From Vicia villosa (Eukaryota; Streptophyta; Magnoliopsida; Fabales; Fabaceae): a stretch of DNA of 64,000 nt. Positions 21,820 to 32,182 of this stretch are shown here, in pieces (position 1 is the first letter of the stretch; the number at the start of each line of letters is the position of its first letter). A program made the position numbers and the translations under genes. The DNA lies in NCBI RefSeq assembly GCF_029867415.1, contig NC_081180.1, positions 148,428,731 through 148,492,730 on the forward strand. Reading direction: 5' to 3'. The notes under the pieces are model-generated. The model searched no databases, had not been told where the DNA came from, and worked only from the letters and a program-made list of their open reading frames with translations.

Positions 21820-23065
21820 TGTTAGAACAAGATTTGTTCTTATCAATTATCTTAGTTTTGATGATAACAATAATATGAATTTTGCTTAAGATAATATGGT
21901 ACTCTTATCCAATGCAATTTCCCTTTCAGGAAATATATATAAAGAGTACGCATAATTCAGCGCTCAGAAGATGTGTCTCAAATGGTTCAGCATGCAACAT
22001 CAGAACATGGTCTGGCAAGACATCAGAAGATGGTCGAAGCAGAATCAGAACATGGGTCTATGAAAGCATCAGAAGAACATGAGATCAGAAGCACTGAAGA
22101 TCAGAAGATGGTATCACGCTCAGAAGCACTTCAAGGTCAGAAGATCAGAAGATGCTGTGCACCAAGCTGTTTGACTCTGATGATATTCAAACGTCGTATT
22201 CACAAACATCAGATCAGAAGGAAGTACACGTGGCAGACTACGCTGACTGACAAAAGGAACGTTAAAGCTACTAAAGGCTACGTCAGTAGACACAGCGTGA
22301 ACAAGGCTCGAGGTAGTTGACAAAAGCGTATAACATTAAATGCAAAGCTGTACGGAACACGCAAAGCATTAAATGCATTCAACGGTCATCTTCTCAACGC
22401 CTATAAATATGAAGTTCTGATGAGAAGCAAGGTTAACGAATTCGCACAAATACAATTCAAATTAACTTGCTGAAACGCTGTTCAAATCTAAACTCAGAAT
22501 CTTCATCTTCATCAAAGCTCACTACATTGCTGTTGTAATATCTTAGTGAGATTAAGCTTAAATTGTAAGAGAAATATCACAGTTGTGATTATCGCTTTTA
22601 AGAAGCATTTGTAAACTCTTGAATAGATTACATTAAGTTGTAAGGAACTAGAGTGATCAGTTGATCAGTATACTCTAGGAAGTCTTAGCAGTTAGCTGAG
22701 CAGGAAGTCTTGGCAGTTGGCTGAGCAGAAAGTCTTAGGAGTGAACTAAGCCTAGAGTGATCGTGTTGATCAGTAGACTCTAGAAAAGTCTTAGGAGTGA
22801 ACTAAGCAGTTGTTCCTGGAGTGATCAGGTTGTGATCAGAAGACTCTGGAAGACTTAGTTGCGGCTAAGTGGAAAACCATTGTAATCCGTGCGATTAGTG
22901 GATTAAATCCTCAGTTGAGGTAAATCATCTCTGCGGGGGTGGACTGGAGTAGCTTCGTTAACAGCGAACCAGGATAAAAATAATTGTGCATTTTATTTTT
23001 ATCGTCCAAGATTTTAAGTCACACTTATTCAATCCCCCCCTTTCTAAGTGTTTTTCTATCCTTCA
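21820..23065 (+). repeat. 3' LTR of element E
   Basis: Collinear with the 5' LTR at a constant offset of 8362. It ends ...CTATCCTTCA, next to GTTCT and D's gag. Confidence 0.95.
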
Positions 23066-24379
23066 GTTCTGACTGAGCAGATGTTGCGGAGCTTGAGACA
23101 GCGGCATGTGCAATGGGGTGAATGATCGTTTTGGCTTGGACCTCCAGGGGCGTTGGCCACCCTGTTGTTTTTGCTGATCCTTCTGTTGTAGTGTTGGTGT
23201 ATGATTAACTAGGATCGCTCCAACAGTGTTGGGTTCCTTCTTTCCGTCATATGACTTCTTTGTGTGATAGGAACCTGAGGGTGCCCCTTGTATCTTCCCA
23301 TTTTTGATTCCATCTTCAATTCTCTCACCAATGACTACCAAGTCCGAGAACCCTGAAGATATGCTTCCGACCATCTTGTCGTAGTATGGTCCTTGCAAAG
23401 TGCTCATAAAGATGTCCACCAGTTCTTTGTCTATTAGGGGAGGTTGGACTCGAGAAGCCATCTCCCTCCACCTTTGGGCATACTCCTTGAATGATTCATC
23501 CTTCTTCTGTGACATATTTTGTAATTGCATCCGATCGGGTGCCATGTCCAGGTTGTACTTGTAATGCTTTAAGAAGGTGTTGGCCAGATCATTCCAGCTT
23601 CGGACAGAGGATTTCTCTAATTGCATGTACCAGTCAATAGACGCTCCGCTTAAACTTTCTTGAAAGAAATGTATCATTAGCTTTTGATCGCGGGCGTAAG
23701 CAGCCATTTTCCGCACATACATGCGCAAGTGATTCCTCGGACATGTGAGTCCTTTGTATTTCTCGAAGTCGGGAATCTTGAATTTGCGAGGGATAGTCAA
23801 GTCTGAGACCAAACTCATTTCGAAGGCATCCACATCAAAGACATCGTCTCCTTCTATCACTTTTAGTCTCTCCTCCAGTGCCTTGATTTGTTCACTACCC
23901 TTGGAGTCTTCCCTAGAGTTAGGAATAGACTGTTGTGTCTGAGGTACTTGGTCTGAGTTGTCCACCTCTTGCACTCCGTATTGTAGATCCAGGTAATCAT
24001 CGTCCTTAGGGACATTGCTAGCAGGAATGCGCACTGTGCGGGTTGTCCCTTTTGTTTGTGGAGTGGGGACAAATCCTTCTTGGGAGGCCTCTCCTTTCTC
24101 TTGGAATTGGATAGCTCTCCTAACAGATCGGACTTGAGGTCTGTCCTTAGCAGGGCCAAAGCCTGGAACAAATCCTAGCAGCGGGTTTTCGTCATTGGGG
24201 ATCTCATCCTGAACCAGGGTATCCCCAGACTGAACCTCTTTTGCTTTGTCTTGTTTGTCTAGGAGGGCCTTCATGAATTCTAGCATCTGAGCCATACCTC
24301 CTTTAACCTCTTCCACGCTGACCTTCAGTTGATCTACTTCCTCACGAAGGGCGGCTTGATTCTGTTCCAACTGATCCAT
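23066..24379 (-). CDS. Gag of element D, N-terminal part (interrupted by E)
   Basis: 438 codons from the ATG at 24379. The N-terminus is a coiled coil (MDQLEQNQAALREEVDQLK...). The retrotransposon gag domain is at residues ~205-345, with motifs HFFQESLSGASIDWY and FKEYAQRWREMASRVQPP, clearly homologous to A's gag. The frame has no lesion and continues in phase at 13452 once E and one GTTCT copy are removed, giving an estimated 505-residue protein. Reading on into E's LTR would add only a stop codon. The chain ends in the zinc-knuckle region on the far side. Intact before E arrived, so gag may have been functional. Confidence 0.88.
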
Positions 24380-25228
24380 TGATTTCTTCTGTTGAAATCT
24401 TGTTTGATAGTATGGTCGGGATGTTAGGTTATCCTTCCCAATGGTCCCTTGCTCTGGAGATAGAAGAAGAATCTTCTCTTAATGTCATGAAAATGATGTG
24501 TATGCCATGCATGATGTGTATGATATCCTTTTTTTTTTTTGAATAAAATACGATGCAAGAATGCACATGATGTATGATGAATAAAAAAAAAGAAAATAAT
24601 CCACACAATATATACATATAGCACAAATCACATAAGTTCGTAGGTTCGACGTAGCGGCTCTTGGGAGCCAACCTTTTAATAGGGGGTGTTCTAGAAGGTC
24701 TCATGGGGTCGTTCGTAGCCTCCAAGACTTTTTGTCTCTTCGGATTTTAGAACAACTCATTTTATCCATGAGGTTCGAGTTTTTGGGGTAGGTTCCCGGA
24801 TAGATCAGCTAAGTATCCAGTCCAGCCCTCCACAAAGTCAAGCTTCGTTTCGGACCTTTCCAAATACCTAACCCACTCCGAGTGGAGTTATCAATGAGAC
24901 TCGTAGGCGATTCATACTCCCCTATTGATCTCAAAGTTAACTCCCACACTTAGGGTTTTAACATTACATAATATGTCAGCAGTGCATATAAAAATATGAC
25001 AATTAGGCACTTAAATATAAATATATTAACATAAACAATTAAATATAAACATATTTTAAACAATTAAATATTTTTTAGATAAAAAATAAATAAACAAATT
25101 TTTAAAAAAATAAAAAATATAATTACAAACCCTAAAAAAGGCGAATTAGCCAAACCCTAAAAAGTTGTCAAACATAAACCCTGCCAAAACCTAAGACCTA
25201 TAGGAGCATAGTATTCACCATTTAGTTT
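24380..25228 (-). other. Leader of element D
   Basis: Untranslated sequence between primer site and gag: an AT-rich stretch at 24960-25130, poly-T/A runs near 24530 and 24590, and no coding frame of note. Confidence 0.55.
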
Positions 25229-25246
25229 TCCCCAGCAGAGTCGCCA
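25229..25246 (-). promoter_or_regulatory. Primer-binding site of element D
   Basis: The minus strand reads TGGCGACTCTGCTGGGGA two bases after the LTR end. I associate this word with tRNA-Arg-primed Ogre/Tat elements, from memory. It fixes D's orientation. Confidence 0.7.
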
Positions 25247-25248
25247 GC

Positions 25249-28177
25249 TGTAGCAACCTGCCTAAAAATTATAATTTTAGAGTCGCCACCTATTCTGAAG
25301 GGCGAATAGGAAACCCTACGCAGTATAGAGATCAGGGTAAGATACTATATTCAGGTCGAGGGAAGGTGTTAGGCACCCTCAACCTTTTCCTAAAGGCTAA
25401 CATTCAAAGATAAAGGTTTATGGCAAGGTTTATAAAGAAAGGTGACAAACAGTTAATAGGGTTAAAGACATGATTAAGATTTGGAGGAAGGGGACTCGCC
25501 TTGTTGCCAAGTGCCTACGTATCTCCTTATGAAGAATCAGAGTCAACGTAGTTCGGGGGACGGGTTGTACGCCCTTAAGGTTTGAAATTTGATTTGAAGG
25601 TTTGAAGGCTTTGAATAGCCTATCGTAGATAAACATCTGTATTTTTGAATTTGAAGTTTGAATGGATTTTAGAATTATTTTAGGGTTTGGGCGTACAACC
25701 CTGATTTGACACAATTAACCGCAATGATCAATGGGTTTGATCACCATAGTCAAAAGATTAGGGGTTTTGTACCATTACCAATTCAAATCGATTGATTCGA
25801 TTATCACTAATAATGAATTATTGTGTTTTATTATTTTTTGTGAATTTTATTTTGTATTGTTATCCCTCATAACCGATTAACTCGATTACAAATAATAACA
25901 AATTGGAGTTTAGAAAACAGGAAAGTTAATCATCACAACTAATAAAATAGTTGCAACCATTTAACTAAATAGAAATTATCTGTATTTTATTTTAATTAAA
26001 TAAACATTTTAATTAAAATTATTATTGCCCATAGCGATCAATCGATTTAATCGGCCCGAACAATAAATTAGTATTTTAATATAAATATCACATATTAATT
26101 TTTATTTATAAAAATAATTATTAATATAGAAATAATATATTAAAAGAATTAATTAAAACAAATATTTAATTAAAATCATTTTAGTTTGTTGGGGTTGGGA
26201 TTTAATGTGGCAGTCTTGAGGGTTCATATTATAGGGAACAGATCTGGAGTGTTGGATTAGATTGGGTGGAGAGCCAAAGGTTAGATTGTGAAGACACATG
26301 GTGTTCTACTTGAACGTGAGTGTATTGGATCCAGATTGAAAATTTGGAAAAATAATAGAAAGGGCCAGGGATCGAACCCTGGACCCTGGGGATCAACACA
26401 CACGCTCCTTACCAACTGAGCCAATGGCTCTATTTGCAATTCATACGCGCTCAAAAATACACATAGAAAAACAAAACCACAACCGAATCAAATGCGCGCC
26501 AAGTTTGAATTAGCGAACCAGGGGATGACACATCATCATCTTCCCCGACCAAATAGCAAAAAAACCTGTAACATTAGCTATGGATTTGCTACGAAAACTG
26601 TTTGTAGCATTCAGACTTAAAAAATAGCGATTCGCGCATGCGTTCACATAAATAGGGCGCGACCTATCAATCCTCTTCATCTTCATCTTGCGAATCCAGC
26701 CATGCTATTATTTAGCCCTAATTTTATCCCTACGGAAAACCCCTAATTCAAAACCCTAGGATCTTAAACGGCCTCCAATGGCAAAACGATATTACACCAT
26801 GCAAACTTCAACTTAACGATCCAGAAACGCTCACCACATGATAACAAAGCATAACATACAAACAATTTCACATAAACATGCAAGGATTCGCCTACTCGAC
26901 GTGAATTTCAGTGCGACATACCTGGGCTTGTATGGAGAAGTTCCGGGGTTGCTGATGACGCGTGAGTATCCCAATAGCTTCAGAATGCTCCAAGGAACGT
27001 GTACCAAGCCTTATAATCCTTTGACTCTTCCTTAATCCCCAGAACCGAATTGAAGTTTTTGGTGATTTTTTGTGTTCTTGATGATGGTTTTCTCTGCAGA
27101 AATTCCTCCCCTAATCTATTGCTCTCACTTGTATACTTATAGGAGAACTAATTTAGGTCAAAGAGAGAAGCCCAAAGCCCTTGAATCCATGGTTGCCATT
27201 TTAGAAGAGATTTGATTTGAAAATATTTCTAAAATGTGCTCAATTCCAATCTAATCTTACCAATCTGATTTAGCACGAAATTGGATGAATATTATGGCAT
27301 TTAAGTGATTGAATTTGATTAGAAATCAAAACTAAAACAAATCTTGCACATTTCCTTTATTTATTTTGATTTAAAATATGTTTAAAATGAATAAAAATTC
27401 ACTAAAATTATATTTAAAAATCAAATGGTCGTGGGATTTAATTTAGAGGTTCTTAGTAACCTTATAATCAAGATTGGGTCATAACAAGATAGGCCCATTT
27501 GCAAAGTTTCTTAATTTGAACCTTCTTTTTTCACATTTCGCCTTCAAAAATCACCCAACTTTGATCAATCATATCTCACTCAATTTTTAAGCTATGAGGG
27601 AGTTCTAAGACTTTTTGGAAATCTTAAGAGGTCCTCTATAAGCCACTTTGGAATATATTTTTCATTTGGAGCTTTTATCTTGATTATATCCTCCTTGGAA
27701 AAAACTGCTTTTGAAGGATGCCTGAAAAGGACCTGTAATCTTTTGCACTGTATCTCTCAAATGAATCATTTCTAGCCCTGGCTTGTGAGAGACAAAGTTG
27801 TAGAGAATCCAATTTCCTTCAGAATAGGCTTTGAGTGGGGAATTTTTGATGTTCCATGTGAAAGTTATGCCCAGTCAAAGTTGGGTTGACTTTCTCCTAA
27901 GAAACCCTAATTTGAACCTTTTTTGTATTTGTTCATCTCTGAGTTTCTATTAATGGAATCATGATCAATCTTTGATCAAATGATGGTTGTACTTCACATA
28001 ATAGGTGTTGACCAAAATTGGGAAGCTTTGACTATGCTCTGGTGGCGGTTGACTTTTTAGGTCAAACCAGTTGACTATGGATCTTCTGGACTTTGGAGTG
28101 AGTGGTCTTTGGGACTGAAACCTGAGCTTTGCATCATTGTGAATGGAATATGGGAGGGCAAATTTTGGGGTATGACA
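25249..28177 (-). repeat. 5' LTR of element D (upstream in D's own orientation)
   Basis: On the minus strand it starts TGTCATACCCCAAAATTTGCC and ends ...GGCAGGTTGCTACA. By eye it differs from its partner at only four positions (25462, a site near 25882, a site near 26492, and 26944), with no indel. Near its end are a perfect 7-bp-stem hairpin (CCTATTC/GAATAGG), the GTGGCGACTCT word, and a 14-bp palindrome AAAATTATAATTTT. It contains the tRNA-like segment at 26363-26432. Confidence 0.93.
26363..26432 (-). other. tRNA-like segment in D's 5' LTR
   Basis: Identical to the copy at 7613-7682. It is on the sense strand of the element, about 1.75 kb from the LTR start. The internal A and B boxes could in principle recruit RNA polymerase III; this is inference. 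Confidence 0.6.
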
Positions 28178-28182
28178 CTGAT

Positions 28183-29059
28183 CATCTGGCTCATCAAGCA
28201 ATAGATGATTATCAAGCATTGAACTTTGACTTCCCAGACAAAGACATTATGCTAGTCAATGACTACAAACAATCAGGACCAGAAGAAGGACCCGAGCCAG
28301 GATCCCGGTGGACTATGGTTTTTGACGGAGCTTCTAATGCACTTGGCAATGGCATCGGAGCTGTGATCATTTCCCCCGCAGGAAGTTACACACCGTTCAC
28401 TGCCAGATTATGCTTCAATTGCACTAACAATATAGCCGAATACGAAGCATGTATTCTGGGTCTCAAAGCTGCAATCGATCTAAGAATCAAATTCCTGGAA
28501 GTCTACGGAGACTCGGCCTTGGTAATCTACCAAGTCAAAGGGGAATGGGACACGAAGCACCCGAATCTAATTCCTTACAAAGAATATGTGCTGAGTTTGA
28601 TTCTTTACTTCGAAGAAATCACTTTCGAACACATCCCACGCGAGGAAAATCAACTAGCTGATGCTTTAGCTACCATGTCATCCATGTTCAAAGTCAGGTG
28701 GGACAACGAGGCGCCTATGATCACCATTTACAGGCAAGATGAACCATCCTATTGCAATGAGATCAATACCGAAGGAACCGAGGAAAAACCATGGTTCCAT
28801 GAAGTAAAAAGATATCTCGAAGCTCAGGAGCACCCTGAAGGGGCATCCATTAATGACAGGAAGTTTCTAAGGAGATTTGCTGCCAAATTCTTTCTAAGCA
28901 ATGGAACCCTATACAAACGCAACCATGACTCGACTTTACTTCGCTGTGTAAACAAGAAGGAAGCAGAACAGATCATGGAAGAAATACACAATGGTACCTT
29001 CGGTACTCATTCCAGTGGACATACAATGGCTAAAAAGATCCTGAGAGCAGATATACGCT
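28183..29059 (+). pseudogene. Second (Tat-type) RNase H and start of integrase finger, element A
   Basis: This resumes the frame broken at 6498. An RNase H domain with the four acidic positions is visible: FDGAS (Asp at 28324-28326), AEYEA, YGDSALV and NQLADAL. A second RNase H of this kind between the first RNase H and integrase is characteristic of the Tat lineage, which includes Ogre. The frame then enters the integrase N-terminus, where the two histidines of the HHCC finger are present (IHNG, SSGHTMAKKIL). It then stops at TGA 29059-29061, because a deletion near 29046-29056 joined ILRA directly to QIYAEKVHVPP in another frame. Confidence 0.85.
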
Positions 29060-29974
29060 GAAAAAGTACATGTACCTCCAGTTCCATTAAGCGTCCTGAC
29101 GGCTCCTTGGCCTTTTGCAATGTGGGGTATTGATATGATTGGAGAAATCAAACCTACTGCCTCCAACGGACATCGCTTTATCCTGGTCGCTATTGACTAC
29201 TTCACAAAGTGGGTAGAAGCAGCTTCATTTGCTTCTGTTACCAAGAATGTGGTGGCCCGGTTCATCAAATACAATCTCATTTGTCGGTACGGCATCCCTG
29301 AACGGATTATCACGGACAATGGCACAAATCTAAACAACAGAATGATTACTGAACTTTGCACACAGTTCAAGATCAAGCATCATAATTCCTCTCCATATCG
29401 ACCAAAGATGAACGGCGCGGTGGAAGCTGCCAACAAGAACATCAAGAAAATCATACAAAAAATGACAGTAACCTACAAAGACTGGCATGAGATGTTGCCT
29501 TTTGCTCTTCATGGTTATCGCACATCTGCGCGTACTTCAACAGGGGCAACTCCATTCTCCTTAGTCTATGGTATGGAGGCAGTTCTTCCAATTGAAATTC
29601 AGATTCCTTCCCTAAGGATTATGAAAGAAGCCAATCTAGACGAAGACGATTGGATTCAAACACGGTTGGACCAGATAAACTTGATTGATGAGAAAAGGCT
29701 CGCAGCTATTTGTCATGGTCAGCTATACCAAAAGCGTATGATCAAAGCCTTCAACAAAAAAGTCAAAAGTCAAGCATACCAAACTAGTGGCTTGGTTGTC
29801 AAACGCATCATCTTACCACAAGGTGATCCCAGAGGCAAATGGACTCCCACCTACGAGGGACCATTCATAATCAAGAAAATATTCTCCGGCGGCGCCATGT
29901 TGCTTACCACCATGGATGGCGAGGATTTCCCACACCCTGTGAATGCTGACATAGTCAAAAAATACTTCTCTTAA
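29060..29974 (+). pseudogene. Integrase core and C-terminus of element A
   Basis: The DDE core is complete. The first Asp is in MWGIDMIG (29132-29134), the second in ITDNGTN (29315-29317), and the Glu in NGAVEAAN (29423-29425), giving 35 residues between the second Asp and the Glu as in retroviral-type integrases. The C-terminal region ends GPFIIKKIFSGG...NADIVKKYFS. The frame is shifted relative to the preceding RNase H by the zinc-finger deletion, so the two Cys ligands of the HHCC finger are absent. The protein could not be made as a normal fusion, and zinc binding would be lost. Confidence 0.85.
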
Positions 29975-29993
29975 AAAGAAAAAAAACAGCTCG

Positions 29994-30136
29994 CTAAGTT
30001 GAAAACCTGAAAGGGCAACTTAGGCAAAAAAATGAGCGTCTCGGTGGATTGAAAACCCGAAAGGGCGGTCCAGGCAAAAATTAGAGACTAAACAAATACT
30101 ATCCCGGTAGGCTAAAAACCTGAAAGGGCAGCCTAG
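29994..30136 (+). repeat. Three tandem hairpins with a common loop and varying stems
   Basis: Each unit has the loop AAAACCTGAAAGGG (one copy with CCC) closed by a different stem. Stem 1 is CTAAGTTG (29994-30001) with CAACTTAG (30016-30023). Stem 2 is TGGATTG (30045-30051) with CGGTCCA (30066-30072), using two G-U pairs. Stem 3 is TAGGCT (30108-30113) with AGCCTA (30130-30135). Each is followed by GGCAAAA. Pairing is kept while the stem sequence changes, which points to a structured RNA rather than a plain tandem repeat. Confidence 0.75.
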
Positions 30137-31284
30137 GCAAAAGTTAGGGAATGAAGCATACAACTATGTTCCGTTCAGCTGCCTACTCACCATCAAGATT
30201 CAACACCTCAAAGACACCGATCAGTCCAATCACTTTCTTCCAACAAGTGAGGGATGAGATGCTCGAGGACAGATTGGCAATAGCAGAGTTGAAACTTGAC
30301 TGGATCGTTTTCACATAGCTATTTATCTTTATAAATATTTTCCAAAACTTTCTGACAATTTCCTACTTCTAGGATTGTTGTCTCCCTGTGCTAACCAGCC
30401 TATCATGGCTCTTTTTCAAAAATCAATGCAGCTTAGGCTCAAAAATCACTATTTTCACTTTTTCTGTTTTAAATACGTAAACGTCCCAATGATAATTTTG
30501 AATGAACATGTGCATTTGAATATGATTGATGTTTACCAGGAAAAACAGGAATAGCATTCAGGAAATGTCCCAATTATCTGGACATCCTCCCATCAGAAGA
30601 AAATCCCCAAGAGAAACGCATTTCTCAGTAAATTCCTCAAAAAGATTTTCTCTTCAAAAGAAGTCTTATCCCCCAGCAGGGTTGTTCCAGATTACTATCT
30701 TCAGAAGGTGTGATCCCCGCACCCGGACTTGGTCAGATAGTGCATCGGAGGATTATGCATATTCCTCATTCCCATTTGAAAGGGCATCAGAACTTCCAGC
30801 TACCTTTCATTCCCAAGAGATATTCAAAGATCCTTCAACAGAGTACCATGGTTCTCAAAGAATTTCCCCAGCCAAGGGTACTCAAACAAGACAAAAGATC
30901 ATCAACGATCACAATATAGTCATATCCAGATGACTGGCGGAAATTTATTTTCCCAAATAGAAGCTTGACATCACATTCATACATCATACATCATACGTCC
31001 TACATCACATTCATACATCACACATTCATATTCACATTCATACATCATGCATCATGCGCATATTCATACGCATATTCATACACAACATAACATGCATATT
31101 TCTCCGGGAATATCTCACATTTACATGCATCATAAACATTGCATATCACTAACTTGATTTTTCAGGTAGACGGATATCTTCAACAAAGATGTTCTCAATC
31201 ACATGCAGTGTTCACCTGAATTCCATGAACGGTTCTCTCAGATATAATCAAGCCGAAGATTCATTCTGATCACTTACCAACTCA

Positions 31285-31810
31285 AAAACAGACATCAAAG
31301 ATCTAAAGTTGATACCTCATACGGTTCCAGAACGATCTAGCATTACAGATCTAAAGCGATACCTCAGACGGTTCCAGAACGATCTAGCATCACAGATCAA
31401 AGTTGATACCTCAGACGGTTCCAGAACGATCTAACATTGCAGATCTAAAGTTGATACCTCAGATGGTTCCAGAACGATCTAATATTGCAGATCTAAAGCG
31501 ATACCTCAGACGGTTCCAGAATGATCTAGCATCACAGATCAAAGTTGATACCTTAGACGGTTCCAGAACGATCTAACATTGCAGGTCTAAAGCGATACCT
31601 CAGACGGTTCCAGAACGATCTAACATTGCAGATCTAAAGCGATACCTCAGACGGTTCCAGAACAATCTAACATTGCAGATCTAAAGCGATACCTCAGATG
31701 GTTCCAGAACGATCTAATATTGCAGATCTAAAGCGATACCTCAGACGGTTCCAGAATGATCTAACATTGCAGATCTAAAGAGATACCTCAGACGGTTCCA
31801 CAATGATCAA
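31285..31810 (+). repeat. 47-bp minisatellite in the 3' UTR of element A
   Basis: About eleven units, each with ATACCTCAGACGGTTCCAGA and then ACGATCTAACATTGCAGATC in variants. The period is 47 bp with slight length variation. Units further right (31800-31910) are degenerate. Hypervariable 3' UTR tandem repeats are an established trait of legume Ogre-type elements and a known source of satellites. Confidence 0.9.
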
Positions 31811-32169
31811 CTTCCAAAATCTAAATCGGAAAAACTTTGGACAAGTTCCGTAATGATTATCTTCCAAGACTTAAAGCGGTAACCTTGGACGGTTCCGAAA
31901 CAGTCAACACAAAGACTTTCAAATCCTTCATCAAGATATAATCAATGGATTCATTCTGATGAACAAACCCTCAACCCATTTACCAGGTGGCATCTGAAAG
32001 CCCATCTCAGGTAATGTTTCAATCTTCCAACAACATTTCGCAGACGACATTCAAATGCAACTTCCAACATCTCTTCTGATCATGGTAAGTGCAAATTTTC
32101 AGGGCATCTAAATATTCAATCATCTTCTACCTTCAGATTTCAGACAATCTCTTCAGGTTTAAGAAGATT

Positions 32170-32182
32170 GAATAGGGGCAAC
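32170..32182 (+). promoter_or_regulatory. Polypurine tract of element A
   Basis: The bases TTGAATAGGGGCAAC end directly at the 3' LTR start TGTTATACCCC. The same word (TTGAACAGGGGCAGC) sits beside the matching LTR of element D, which supports its role in plus-strand priming. Confidence 0.65.

Larger units (their letters stand above)
13458..23065 (+). mobile_element. Element E: young SIRE-type Ty1-copia retrotransposon
   Basis: 1246-bp LTRs are flanked by the duplication GTTCT (13453-13457 and 23066-23070). Order: LTR, primer site, gag, pol (protease, integrase, RT, RNase H), a short env-position ORF, tandem repeats, polypurine tracts, LTR. Integrase before RT identifies copia; the long 3' region with an extra ORF fits the SIRE/Maximus lineage. 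The LTRs differ at two positions by eye. All enzymatic motifs are present, so it may be able to move, depending on how the gag-pol frame change is handled. It is the innermost layer of the nest. Confidence 0.95.
6499..28177 (-). mobile_element. Element D: young gag-only (non-autonomous) gypsy retrotransposon
   Basis: Two 2929-bp LTRs in the same orientation are flanked by the 5-bp duplication CTGAT (6494-6498 and 28178-28182). Polarity is minus, shown by the primer site beside the 25249 LTR, a minus-strand gag, and a polypurine tract beside the 9427 LTR. Without E it would be about 12.07 kb. Only gag is present; no protease, RT, RNase H or integrase was found on either strand. It must therefore have been moved by proteins of another element, plausibly an Ogre/Tat relative, since the LTR ends and PPT resemble those of A. 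Confidence 0.93.
29975..32182 (+). other. 3' untranslated region of element A
   Basis: This holds the hairpin cluster at 29994-30136, then unique sequence. A 135-codon frame at 30526-30933 has no recognisable features and is probably chance. A CATTCATACATCA-rich irregular repeat lies at 30960-31110, the 47-bp minisatellite at about 31285-31810, and the polypurine tract next to the LTR. Confidence 0.7.

Noticed and set aside
30526..30933. A 135-codon gene in A's 3' UTR
   Set aside because: No motif, atypical composition, and it lies in a repeat-rich untranslated region; it is likely a chance open frame.
31285..31810. A CRISPR-like array
   Set aside because: The units are contiguous 47-bp tandem copies without unique spacers, and this is plant DNA.
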